In this document: positions 13,636 through 26,230 of the stretch, one piece after another
How positions within the stretch are numbered: position 1 is the stretch's first letter
Layout: every line of letters starts with the position of its first letter
NCBI RefSeq assembly: GCF_963662255.1
Contig: NC_085051.1
Span: forward strand, 52,615,101-52,679,100
DNA length: 64,000 bases
Direction: 5' to 3'
From: Cinclus cinclus
Lineage: Eukaryota > Chordata > Aves > Passeriformes > Cinclidae
Notes under the pieces: model-generated
What the model was told of the DNA's origin: nothing
What the model saw: the letters and a program-made list of their open reading frames with translations, nothing else
Database searches by the model: none
Position numbers and translations under genes: made by a program

Positions 13636-16600
13636 GTTGGAAAGGTGGGCTTAATAAAAAGATTTACCATTGTCCCAGCTGGTGCTCAGGGGGTCTTGGT
13701 TTAGTGACTTATCCAGCAGCAACCTCCCTGTTGGCAGGTAATCAGAGGAGCAGGGCTCCAAAGTGTCCAGCTCTCAGGGGGAACCCCTTTGTGTTACTAC
13801 AGGCGTTCAATTTCTCACTGCTGCCATCTGGACACTTTGGAGTAGAGTTTTTTCCATGTAGTGATCACTTGCCATGAAGATCGTGCTGAAAATGCAGGTT
13901 TTTCTTTGACACTTAAATAGAAATTTTTAAGAAAATGTGCTGGATCAGGTAAGTATGGGGCAGATGGTCTTTGAGGTCTGTGCTTAACCTCTCCAGCCAT
14001 AAACTGGACAGTATAAGACTTTTTGTCTTTCCTTTATCTGTCTTCTGCAGGAACATTTTCAAGGTCTTTGCGTATGAGCTGTCTTTTCAGAGTCTATACA
14101 ATGTTTAACAAATGGCAACTCTGATTCTATTTGAGTCCTGTGTGACATAAACCATAGAAAGAAAGCAGGTGGGACTCTCTCTCCATGGTTGTTGCTGTAG
14201 CTGTGCTACTGGTGACTCACAAATAAATACACTTCCCTTCCACCAGAATTTTCAAGGGTAAGGGAGGTGTTTCTACGGCACAGATGTGGAGGAAGCCATG
14301 GTGACAGAGTGTGTGGGAGGGGAGGGGGGCTCTACAGGTGCCTCAGTTGCTCCTTGTCACACCAGCCACACTGTGCACTGGCATTGCTAAAAAGTGGTGG
14401 ATGACAATAGCTAGTGCTATTTTCTCCTGTTGGGACAAGTACCCCCTTGTTTAAAAATCCACACCTCTGTGCACACCTACACAATACTCCAAATCATAGC
14501 AACATGTGGACTGTGATGATATGAATAACATAAATATTCCTTTGTACTTGTTAAAAGATTTAAGCTCTCCCCTCCACCCACCCACCCCTGTGTGCCTCTA
14601 TATATCTGATAATATGGGATTATAAAACAGTGCTGTTATTCCTGTGTGGTTTGGTTATTTAACATTGTATTGAGCAAAGTTATCAGAGCAATCCTGATGG
14701 ACCAAAATAACTCTTTGTTTCTGATGTGGTGTTTGCAAAATGGGAGCCAAAAATAGCTATTGGCTGGTTGGCTTGAAACATTGCTGACCTTTTAGCACAC
14801 CCAGCAGAACCCGCCAGCACAGAAATCCCTGTGCTCTAGGTGTGCAAGCAAACCACCCTCCACTCATCTCTCCAGCATCTGACTCCTACTAAGCCTGGGT
14901 CACTCGTGTCCAGTCCCATTTGCTTCCAGTGCCCTTGTGACATGTGCTGAAGGGGAGAGAGGTGTCAGCTCCACCCGGGAAGAATTCAGTCCAGTCTTCC
15001 AGGAGGGGAGAGATCTGTAGGAGCACACCACCTCCTGCCCCATTTCTGTGACAGCTTTAGGGAACTCAGAGCCAACCACAACTCTTAATGTGTTCTGAAC
15101 AGTTTCCCCCTCCACACACAGAGAGAGATCTGGACCGGGATTCCAGATGGAAGTCAGGAGAACATTCCTGATTGTTCTCACACAGTGTGTCCGGATTTAT
15201 GCCCTGTATGCCCCCTCTTCCTTCCTGGTCTGCACTTCTCCATCCAGCTCAGGACTTTGCTGGCCAATGCACTGATAAATACTTAACACCCCTGAAGAGG
15301 CAAAGTGTGTTCATTAAAGTCTCATGAAGCCCCAATCTCTGCAACTCTTTTATTCCTATATAACCAACTCTCTAACTGTTCTGTCTTCCCTGTGGTTGAA
15401 GAGCCTCCCATGATTGTCCTAGGGTGTCTCAAAATTTGCTCTAAACCAGGACAGTGAGCAAAGGCTATTTTATCCTCTATCTCACTCTGAACCTACATTT
15501 CCTCACCAAAAGGCAAGGACTTCAGAAATTCCTGTGTAGATCTGATGCCCTCTTCAGCCATGCAGATGACTGTGACAGAGTTGCCTCCTGCTCCTCTCTA
15601 TTCCTTCTCACAGTGCCTTCTGTCCATTGTTACTCCTCACCATTCTCTCTCCTTCTTAGCTAACAGAAAAATCCCAGGGCACACAGGAATGAAGGCACCT
15701 GATAAATCAGGGACCCAACTGAATGTGCAGAGACATCAGGAGCAAGTAAAGGCCTTACCCAGAGATAACGGGAGATGTGCTCCTTTTCCAGGGGTCTGTT
15801 CCTGACTTGATCCATGGAATCACCAGTGTGGAAGTCCAAGGGGCAGGGAAGACTCTGCCAGGCTGATGGAGTCACACTCAGAAGAGAAGCTTTGCAGCTC
15901 CAATTTTTCCCTAACCACTCTTCCTTGACTTGACACAAGGCACAGCACTTGGTTTGCAGGATACAAAGCAATATAAGACATCATCACAAAGCATGAAGTG
16001 AAAAATCTCTTTGCTGGCTCTGTTTGAAGAAAACATCTGCTCCTGTTAGATCTTGAGGGAAGCTCAAGACTGGACCCAGAGCTCTGGTGATGTGTACAAG
16101 TCATTGTGAGGAATTCAGACTGCAACACTGCTTTGAGTTTTGATGCAGTCTTCCCTGCAGTGCACAGAGCTTGTGGTATGGAGAGGCTTGAAGAAATCAC
16201 TTGTGAAATGCATGAAAGCTTTTCCTGTGAAAACTGCGAATATAGGAAAGTTCACTCATTTGGCTTCGCTTAGGGGAATTTTTTACAGAGTAATATCTTG
16301 ATATAAGACACCCATCAAATTTCAAATTACTCCTGCCATTCTTTCACAAAATGGGCAAAACTTGATGTTTCCTTATGCTTTATTCTCAGAAACTGCTACT
16401 TCAGGCTAACATCTTTAGGTAAACAGTAAATATATTCTGATTTGTCTAAGTCAGAATGCTCTTAATGTTACATTTTAGCCCAAACAGGAAAAGTCTGCAA
16501 ACTAAACCAAATGCAAAAAAGGGTCTTATAATCAGAAGCTTCAGCCAAGCAGATTAAATAAAAGGTAGCCTTAGCAGGACAGCCCAGAGCAGAATGCTGG

Positions 16601-19293
16601 TGGGCCTTTCCAAAGCCAATGCTCTCAGCAAAAGTATTCCTAAACCTGCTGTAGGAGTGTAAGAGCAAGAAGGAGGAACCTGAAATTTGGCTACTATATA
16701 CTCTTCCTGTGTTCTGTAAGAAATGCACAGGTACTGGTAAGACACTGAAAACTATCTTACTGTGTACCTGCTGGGAAGGACTAGTCCTACTTTTAAATAA
16801 TTTTCCAATGGTGTTGGGATCAGACTGGTTGTATAAAGGAATGTTACATGTCAGCACCAACTCCACCAGCCCACCTCAAATTTATTTTTATGTAAAAAAG
16901 ACAAAACCTGTGGGAAGAGAAGCTGAAAGCAGAAAGAGATCAGCATCTAACCTGTGAAACTCAACCAGTTTCAAACTTGGTTTGATCCACATTGCTGCTC
17001 TGGATCACTGTGCAAAGTTATTACTCCCATTTTGACCACCCTGCTGATACCAGTCAGAGTTTCACTTGTAGAATATAAGCAGTAATAGGCAGCAGATAGA
17101 GCCTCAATACAGATTGGGTCTTCTATTAACCCTTTCAGTGGTTATGACAAATTCTTCCTTTGCTGCTTGATCATAAGTTTTTTTTCAGGAATTATCCGCA
17201 AGGGAATCTGGCTCAGGCAACACTGATCTCAGATTTGACCAGCTTGTCTTTTGTTACTTCACATCCTTATTTTATCATTCTTCAAAGACAAGTGTATTTT
17301 CCCTGTAACAAGACTATCTTGTAGAGTTAGCACACAAAGGGCAGATTATTGGAGAATCAGGAGTAAAGCCCTTTGAGGCACTTGTGCAAATTGCAGCTGA
17401 GGCAGATGGTATTTAAACAGAATGTGTGGGCACAATTAGGGGGAGAAGAGAAGCCACAGAGGACCTGGAAGACAGGCTGACAATATCTCGTAGCCTTGGC
17501 AACACCTTCTCCTGATTGCCCACACCAAATGCAGAGGATAGGGCATGAAGGGGGTCACTAATCAAGTGCTATCTTTGACAACCTTCTTAATTTCTGCCAT
17601 TCTGTTCTGAAGGGCTCCTGTCTTTCTCCCAGACAATGGAGAAATGTTGTGCACTTGCCCAAAAGAGCACTGAGCAGGTTAGCTACCACAACAAATAATT
17701 ATGAACCTCCAAGTTGCTCCATTAAATATACAGGACACACAAAACAAAGTTTTCAAATGTACCTGTGGGCAGGGAGGGCTTCTTTCCACCTTGTTTGCTC
17801 ACTCCCTGACCAATGGTGGTACGACAGGTGACACCAGGCTATTCTCTTTGAAGTCAGTGGGAAAAAACGACAGATGTTTCTAGAGGAAGATCCATTTAAT
17901 TTTTGAGATTTTGGATGTTCAAAATTAAGATAAACAAAGCGTCTCACTGCATAAGATGTGAAGAAAACTACATGGAAAACTTGTGGCACCAGGGTCTTGA
18001 GGATTTCCACAAAAAATGAAAAGAACACAGAAATATTTTCTCTCTATCCTCTCTGGCATAATCACATTGGGTATTGCATGGAAAAGCATTCATTTAGATG
18101 ACAGAGAGATGATGTTTTAAATTTGATGTCATTACATCTGTACAGAATAAAACTTTCTGCGACACCTGCCAACTTACCTAAAATGTGAAACTTTAGAATT
18201 TTACCTACAAAAGGTAGGTTTAAAGTTTGTCAGCTGAAGAAAGCAGTGAAAAAACAACCTGAAGTCTAATGTAAGCAATCCTTATTACCGGGGAATTATA
18301 GGAGGAGTAAATAAAAAGGAGTATCTACTGCAAGGGTAATAAGCATTTAAGCTAAAAATGGGTAAATGTGGAGCTGAAAAATCTGAAAGGAAAAAAAATC
18401 AGTTATTTTTAAAAATCCTCCTCAACTTGCACAAAGCAATTGCAGGGGATATGAATTCAGCTCCTTTTTGCAGGCTGTAGTCCCTGCAGCACCAAGCAGC
18501 CACTGCTCTGGTACTTATGGTCCAGAACCTTCTGGCCAGCACAAGGATAAACCTCTTGCATGAGATTTCCCCAACCATTTGTCTTTCTTCCTTCAGTGAC
18601 ATCTGTCCTGATCTGCTCCTTTTCCTCCATAAGCAGCACTTTCTCAGCAGCATGGATGAGCACCTTCTGCATTCCACAAGTCCCAGTCAGGAAATCTTGG
18701 TTGGCATCTGAGCTCTGATCTTCACTGACACTTTGGCCTCACCTTTTAGGACACTCCTGCTGCTTAGTTTTACGTGTTCCTTACAGTGGCTGGGGGATGC
18801 TCTGAGCACATCTGTACCTCTCATCCCCTCAATACTTTAATGCTGTGCAGCCAGCTTCAAGCAAAGCCTGTGAACATTCTCAAGGAGCCAATATGGCTGT
18901 AAACAACTCTGTTTCTCTCCCATTATGGACTATTGACACAGCTGTTCTCTTTCATCACTCAGACCATGGAGAAGTATAATTTCCACATGAAAAGAACATT
19001 AATAAAATTTTCACCTCTCCTCAAAAAACTGCTCTCCCATGTTAATGATCTGCAGGGACAGATTTGAACAAGTGTCAGTGCTTGCAACATCTGGAGCTTG
19101 AAAAACCCAGGGATCCCTCCACAGGCAGCTGGGAAGGCGATGGGCAGGACAGCAGGGGAGCAGGGGCAGAGGAGGAAAGTCGGGGAATATCTGCTACAGC
19201 CCTGGTAGTGCAGGAATTTTGAGGCTAAAATCCAGGGGTGAACTGAGGGGCCATGCAAGCCAAAGCAAACGCTCAGTCCCTGTGTCTGGTTTG
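13636..19293. other. No gene recognised
   Basis: The DNA is ordinary non-coding sequence with mixed composition. A short C-rich CCACCCACCCACCCC tract occurs near 14,575. Overlapping frames at 15,545-16,200 and 16,468-16,957 lack recognisable motifs and begin in arbitrary contexts. Confidence 0.6.
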
Positions 19294-19383
19294 CCTTGAT
19301 TTGGGAGCTCAGCTTCTCCCTCGCAGGAGTGTCCTGGGCCTTGATTTGGGAGCTCAGCTTCTCCCTCGCAGGAGTGTCCTGGG
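19294..19383. repeat. Perfect or near-perfect 45-bp tandem duplication
   Basis: Two head-to-tail copies of a 45-bp unit beginning CCTTGATTTGGGAGCTCAGC lie at 19294-19338 and 19339-19383, with the second copy matching the first. The unit length is a multiple of three, so it keeps frames open. The high identity suggests a recent duplication. Confidence 0.95.
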
Positions 19384-19477
19384 CTGTCTCACAGGGACGG
19401 GAGGATGTGAGCCATGGCAGCAGAGGGTGCTTGGCTGGCAGGAGGAGCTGTCCTGGACCCACACCAAACTCACCAGG

Positions 19478-19630
19478 CAGCTCATGGCTAAAGTCACCTG
19501 GCAGCTCATGGCCAAAGTCACCTGGCAGCTCGTGGCCACTGCAGCTCATGGCCAAAGTCACCATGCTCATGGCCACTGCAGCTCATGGCCAAAGTCACCA
19601 TGCTCATGGCCACTGCAGCTCATGGTCAAG
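19478..19630. repeat. Compound minisatellite, 24-bp and 37-bp units
   Basis: The core CAGCTCATGGCCAAAGTCAC recurs at 19478 (with one T), 19502, 19542, 19579, and a diverged copy CAGCTCATGG at 19616; CAGCTCGTGGCC at 19526 is a shortened unit. Spacing is 24 bp for the first units and 37 bp (with an added TGCTCATGGCCACTG-like part) for the last ones. The array explains the long frames open on both strands between about 18959 and 19873; none is credible as a gene. Confidence 0.93.
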
Positions 19631-19989
19631 CCGCAGCTCTGCTTCTGCAGGAGCATCCAAGAGGCCCTGTGCACCCCACTGTGCCTTCACTCTCACAGCA
19701 CCTGCCTGGCAGAGAGCATCCCTTCATTCCCCAGGCTGTGCCTTAACACACACAGTGCAACATCCGTGTGTGTCTGTCCCCAAACCAGGGAAACGTGCTG
19801 GATCCCCCGGGAGTGGGAGCAGGGCCGAGCCAGCACCGTTTTCTTGATATCTTATCAGACTTTTTATTTTTAAAATATGAGAATAATATTTCTCTTTGCC
19901 TGAGTCGTGAGCATTCTGGGTGGGTTTGCAGCCCTGCTTCTGGGAGAGCATCCAACGTCCTCTGCCGTGTTTGGAAAGGGTGGCTCCCG

Positions 19990-20340
19990 CCAGCCCCGCC
20001 GTTGATGACATTGGCAGCTGCGGCAGCTTTGGCCAACGGACCTTGCTCTCCTCGCTGATTTTCATCCCATCTCTCATGGTTTTTTCCACCCGACCTCCTC
20101 CCTCCAGGACAAAGATAATCGTCTCGCTGGCTGCTCCTTGTGGTTGCTCTCGCTGTCCCCCCAGCAGCTGGTGACACGCATGTGTCCCCACCGCAGCCAC
20201 CACTGCCCCCATTTCCCAGCGCTGCCACCAGCCAATGGACACATCCTGAAACCCGGGAGGATGCTCGCTCCTGATCTCATCCCTTCCCAGCCGGGAGTCT
20301 CCTGGTTTTAGCAGCTTTTTGCACGGCCACGAAGGTAAAG
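19990..20340. other. GC-rich patch with raised CpG, weak CpG-island candidate
   Basis: CpG dinucleotides are more frequent here than in the surroundings, for instance in GACCTCCTCCC flanks, GTCTCGCTGG and AAACCCGGGAGG. No splice-supported exon is visible. Whether it is a promoter cannot be decided from sequence alone. Confidence 0.35.
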
Positions 20341-23230
20341 TGCAGGCTCTCCACAGCCCCGGACTGGTTTGGGAATCCCACATCTCTTTGGCTGTTATGG
20401 TCTGAAAATGCTCATGAACTGGAGGATCACAGCAGCCAGAGCAGCCCCACCCAGGCAGAGGCTGGGTAGGGACACAACATCCCTAAGGCTCTGGGAGGAG
20501 GCGCAGAGAAAACTGGTGGAGCAACCTGCCCCGGCCAAGGAGCAGCAGGGAAGGATGCACGTACCAGTGCATGGAGGAAAACCAGAAAAAAGTGGGTTAG
20601 CTCCTACACCAATGGCTCTGTAAGCCCCCTGTGGGACCATGAACATGCTGCCTTCCTAAGGGGCTGGAGTTGTGTCTAGGCAAGCACACACAGGGTGTCC
20701 AAGCCAGCTCTGACCATGTCCATGCTGGTGGCAGAAGTGTCCTTGCAGCCTGGCTGCTCACAAGGCTCACAGCCACCCCTGTCTGACCTGTCTCCACAGG
20801 GGTCAGTGCCTCTCATGATAGACACGAGTCAGACAAATCTTGAAGGGACCCACCTGGACCTTTTCCCCACCCTGACTTCTACAAAGACACAAAATTTGAG
20901 AGCCAGGTTTTGTGAGCAGAAGAGAACAGAAACCCCTTTGGTGTAGGAAAAAAAAATCAAAATTAGTCAGCATAGATGTAAATGATGTTTTCAGTTCAGA
21001 CTGCTGCTGCAAATACGTTTTTTTCTCCCTGAATTTCTCCAGGCCAGCTGTGTCTTCCTGCATGGAGACCTGTGCTTTCTGGGGATCAGCCCTCTCTCTT
21101 CACCACCTCCAAGGCTGGGCTGTATCAAGCAAACAGAAAGCTCTGCTCTGTGTCCTCCCTTAAACAATTTACAGGAGTATAACACAAAAATAGACAATTC
21201 CCTCCGAAAAGACCATAAATCTCCTGTCATATCTTTGCTGCACCTCAGCACAGATTTAGTCTGATACCCTGAGTCCCCTCACCAGTGTAAGTAGTTTCCT
21301 GTGTTTGCTGCTGCTTTGAAAGCACCTAATTCTCAGATGTTTGTATTTCCCATGATAGCAAACCCAGCTGCTTTCTTTCCCCATTTTGGCACTCAGAGCT
21401 GAACCAATCTATTGTCCAAACAGCTGAAGTCAGCATTGCTGTCTCTGCTTATGGGGCAGCCACTTCTCGCCAACTGCTCAGAGCAGCTCAGCAACAGGTT
21501 CCCCTTCAGGCCCATTCCCATTTGATGTGCAACAGCAGCAACCCTGGAAGTCCCAAACCTGTCCTTCAGAACTGCAGAGGTGACTTAGAAAAGTTGAGAT
21601 AATGCTGCTCTGGGTGTGATTCAAAGATACATCTAAGTTCTTTTATGTTTCAATTAAAAAGAAATGAAGCTTCTGCATCTAAGATCTGAGATTTTAAGAA
21701 AACAATGAATATTAAAATCATGAGACCTAGCAACACTGTCATTATGAAGAGCCATTTTCTGAGAACACCAAATGGCTGGGCAGCCAAAGGTTAGGAGATC
21801 TGTGTAGCAAAGGCATCACCCTACTCACAAAAATGTGTCTTTCATAATTCCCTTGTGTGTGCCAGTTGGAAGAATGCTCTTGTAAGGAAGATACTTACCC
21901 AGATTGCTGTACATCTTAGGATCTGATTTCCAGCTCTGGTGTGATTTTTATCCATGGGCTCAAAACTTGACATTCCAATGCTTTCTGCTTCAGTTTCCCC
22001 ATTTGAAAACTAAGGAAGTTACTGATCTCTCAAAATGGCCAAGATTCTAAAATGGTCTTTTCTTTCTTTTAGGTTTCCAAAGAACTTTTAAAAGTCACAT
22101 GGACAGAAGTATTTTTTAAATATTAATTTTGTCTTGAACCAAAATTTCCTCTTTGACTCACAGTCCTTAATTGACACTGGCATGTTCTTTCCTTCATGCC
22201 TTTATTTGCTTCAACATAAATTAATTAAAATGTAAATTAAATTATAGCTTGCGGGGAGATTGCGATTACCATAATTTCATCTTTCACTGCTATATCCCGT
22301 GGTACCAACAGGTCTGTGCAACAGGTATGCCAATTAATAGCAGACAATAAAAATGTCTGCAATCACTTACCTCTTTGCTGCAGATTATTCAGTAAATGTT
22401 GTCTTGCAAAATTAGCATATGAGCATCTATCCCAAATCTCCAGCTCCATCAGATTGAGGGGTGAGAGGATGAGGTCTTCATTCAGCAAGAAAAAAAGAGA
22501 AAGATGCCCAAAACATTAGACAAACTTTAAGAAACCTTAAAAAAGTTTTCCACATGGTAAACAGATGGTTGTTGAGATAGTTAAATGGAGCAGAATATTT
22601 TAAGTTTTCTTTTTTTACTGTTCCTTGACCAGGATCTAACTGAGAATGGGTCAGCCTCTCCACTACCCCTGTGTGTTCAGAGCCACTGAGTTCAGAATGT
22701 CTTTAGGCTAAAATTACCAAGTGTTATAAAGAATGTCAGTAATTAACTTGATTATTCCAAATCCGAAGACAAAGATGGGGGAGTCCTGTTTTTGCTTGCT
22801 TAGCTAGAAAAGGGAAACAAATTATTTCTAACAGGGACACGAATAAAAAATTACCCAGGCGTTTCCAAAAACTCTGAAGAAAGTGCAGCTTATCAACAGC
22901 CATCATAAAATCCATAGGTTTGTTTGGAAAAAAAAAAAAGGTAGTGGAAGCCTCAAGTTGTTTATTGCCAGAAAAACCCAGAGCTTATGATCTTCACCGT
23001 CTGATAAGCCTGAGGAACAGCCACAAATCTGGCAGTGACCCTTCAGCAGGGCAACAGCCACAGCCAGGGCACCGAAAGTGTGTGACTCAGGGCCTCTCAG
23101 GTTCTGAATATCTCCAAGGATGGAGACACCACCACCTTCCTGAGCAACCTCTTCTGGTTTTCAGTCACAGTCAAGGCTGAACTCATGGAAGAGTGGGAAG
23201 AAACAGCTGCCTTGTGCTCAAGACATGAAG
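20341..23230. other. No gene recognised
   Basis: The sequence becomes AT-rich around 22,060-22,560. No exon, repeat family or RNA gene is recognised. Confidence 0.6.
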
Positions 23231-23450
23231 AATCATAGAATCACAGAACAGTTTGGGTTGGAAGAAGTATTAGAGATCATCTTGTTTCAACCCCATGTCA
23301 TAGCCAGGGACACTTTCCAGTAGGCCAGGTTGCTCCAAGCCCCATCCAGGCTGGCCTTGAACAGTTCCAGGAATGAGACATCCACAGCTTCTCTGGGTAA
23401 CCTGTGCCCATGCCTCACCACGCTCACTGTAATGAATTTCTTCCTGTTTC
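23231..23450 (-). mobile_element. CR1 LINE 3' end fragment, antisense
   Basis: It starts with AATCATAGAATCACAGAA, the reverse complement of the CR1 3' terminus, followed by GTTTGGGTTGGAAG, GATCATCTTGTTTCAACCCC, the GCCCCATCCAGGCTGGCCTT block, CATCCACAGCTTCTCTGGGT and TGAATTTCTTCCTG. The 3' terminus is well preserved and the copy is 5'-truncated, as usual for CR1. Confidence 0.93.
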
Positions 23451-26212
23451 AGTATGGCAAGAGGGGTTTTGAAATCCTGCCACCCCCTACAGTCATCCTT
23501 GCATCCAGGGAAATGTGATGAGTTTTCCCTGTGGGATGTGGGCTGTAGGCACAGCTGCAGCCTTTAGTGCAGCTCCAGCCACGTCTCCAACAGGTCACCC
23601 AGAATAAGCCCTCAGTGTCTTTGGGTGCATGTGGAAAATCTGTACTTGTGCCATGGTGCTACCTACATATGCTGCAATTTGTCCAGCCCCTGCAGGAAAA
23701 CGAGCCTATTTTTGTAGGGCTGCTGAAAACATGACCCTTAATTACTGACTTCAGCAGGGAGTGGGATTATCCAGCAGATGAGAGGAGCAGCCTTGCTGCT
23801 CTCAGGGATGACACATTGGCCAGCTGAACTCCAGTCAACAGTCCTGCTCTGAGTCACAATTTGTGTCCTCTCCAAAAGTAATAGTGCTGTTTTTTAAATT
23901 TATGGAAGAGTTTATCCCTTGTCCTTTTGTAATCAGTTCTTTCTTGGCTCTTTGCATTATATGCTAAGGAAAAAAAAAAAAAAGCAATGGCTTTCATCCT
24001 GTGGCATGGTCACTGAAAATTCTTACTGATGCTATGGTATGAAAATGATGTACTGAGTCCTACAGAGATGGGACAGAAAGCTACAGAGGGCCTCAAACCT
24101 GTCTGTGTCACAGGCACCTCTATGGGAAGCAGAGCCAGACTGAGGAGTTACAGCCCATCAGAAGAACCTGCTCAGGGCAGGAAGAAGGGAGATTATCAAC
24201 CTTTTTCAAATGGTGAATGCGTTTAGGCATTGCCAACTCAGAGCAGACCACCTCCCCTTTCCACCTTTTAATGCATTTTGCTTTTGCAGTACTTTCCCTT
24301 CTTCCCTGTTGTTTGCTCTAGGCCACTGAGTGACATTAATATGAGTTATTCTTAACCAGGACTCTCCTACTTGTGTCCCTGCAAAAGAGTGGCTCCACAC
24401 ATGTTCTGGAAAATCAGAAATTTTTGTTTACACGGGGTTTTTTTTCCATTCTTTAACTTTTCCAAATTGAAGTTTTGAAAGGTTAGACAGTGGAAAAAGG
24501 AAGATTCGGAAAAAATATCTGAATATTGTACTATCCCTGGCAAGCATATGGAGGAAAAGTTGAGAGGAGGTGGTGATGAGGGTAGGGAGTGGAAAAGAAA
24601 AACTTGACTGGAAGAAAAAAAAAAAGTTTTTTATTTTGAAAATTGACAAGTGGAGACAAAATCAATATTTTCACATTTCCTGAAATTTCTCATGAAACTG
24701 CTGTTTTGCCAAAAATGAAACTTTCCAGTCAGTCCCCTCCCTTTTGTCACAGTTAAGTATATTACCATTGGAAAAGGTATCTGTATCAAATCCAGGATGA
24801 AGAAAAAACTAATGCTGGAGTGCCATGTCCAGGGCACAGGGTGGGAGTAGTGGGGAGCTGGGATAGAAGAGATGCTTATTATATTTGCAAACAGCTCCAG
24901 CATGGCACTGGCAAATCCATGCTGGATCTTAAGTGAGTGTAAAGTTACTCCTCAAAATTCAGAGAAATATTCTGAAAAAAAGACAAATTTGAATTCTCAA
25001 CTACAGGAAGGAACAGGCTTTCCTGCTTTTGGGAGATAAGAAGCTACTTTGGAGATAAGAAGCTGGGTAGGAAAGGAGCTGAAGGTTTTAGTGGGTCACA
25101 CCTTGACTGCAAATCAACATTGCTGTTGTAAAAAAAAAGTCGAATATTGTACTGTGACATACAAACAGGATTGCAGCTGATAAGACACATGAAGTAATTC
25201 AAGCCTGGTTAGCATCAGTGAAATTTTAGCTTCAACTACTGCATTCAGCTGGGAGGCACTTTCAGGTCTTGAATCCACTGGAGGGAGCTCAGAGGAGACA
25301 ACAGCTGCAGTGAGCAAGGACCCAAACCCACAACTTGACCTTGGGAAGGTCAGAAGAGGTTTGTATGTTCTTCCTGGAGAAGAGAAGAAGAATTCAGAGG
25401 AAGTAAAGAAAAGAAAAAAAAAACAAAACATTTTCCCTCATTACAGCTGTGGGTAGGATAAAAATAATGTGCTCAAGTTACAGAAGGGGAGATTTAGACA
25501 AAACCCAGCAGAGCTTTGGGTTGGTGCAGCTGGAGCTGCTGAGCAGAGGCATGTGGAGTCTCTGTCTCTGGATATTTAACAAGAGATTGAACAAGTACTT
25601 AAAGAAATAGCACAGCTATGGCATCCAATATAGCATTTTGTCAGTGCCCTTCCACCCAGCTTTCTGTGATTTTTAACAGTTCAGCAAGTAATGATTTTTA
25701 AAAGAGCTCCCAAAAGACTTGGAGCTTCCTGAAGACGCCCAAACCTTCTTTCTTTCTGCAACCTTTTCCCACTGCCTTGTGTTTCCACTGGCTTCAATGA
25801 AACGAGGGCTTGCTGGCTGCAGCTCTTGGACCACATCAATGACTGCTCACAGTCAAACATTTAATTTGCCTCACAGCCAAGCTCAGAGCCTTGGGAGTGA
25901 ACAGCTATTTTTAAAGCCACCAGCCTGCCACACTGGAACGTTTGGTCATCAGTAGAAAGTGTGCTCGAAGAAATAATGACTGCCTTTTTATCTAGAGACT
26001 ATTATGGCTTATGTTTAAAGTACACTAAAAAGCATGTTTCTGTGTAGTTGTATGGAAGGTATATTTAAGGCAAATGTCCCTCCAACTCTACTCAATAAGC
26101 AAAGAGCACCCAGAAATACTCCACTCCTGACATTTTAAAAGCTCTCTGATGTTCTTTCCTTCCTTTAACAAAGGGGCCAATTTTCCTTTCCTGGCTGCCA
26201 GCCTGCCCTCAC

Positions 26213-26230
26213 TTTTTTTTTTTTTTTTTT
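26213..26230. repeat. T18 homopolymer
   Basis: An uninterrupted T run. The flanks show no recognisable retroelement body, so a poly-A tail origin is not supported. Confidence 0.95.

Noticed and set aside
18959..19873. Frames of about 205 codons on both strands
   Set aside because: They owe their length to the 45-bp and 24-bp tandem repeats, whose unit lengths are multiples of three.
19724..20383. 219-codon minus-strand frame
   Set aside because: GC-rich low-stop region; no motif, no conserved start context and overlapping alternatives on both strands.
25550..25600. GTGGAGTCTCTGTCTCTGGA stretch resembling the CR1 3' region
   Set aside because: Only one short block matches; neighbouring CR1 blocks are missing, so chance cannot be excluded.
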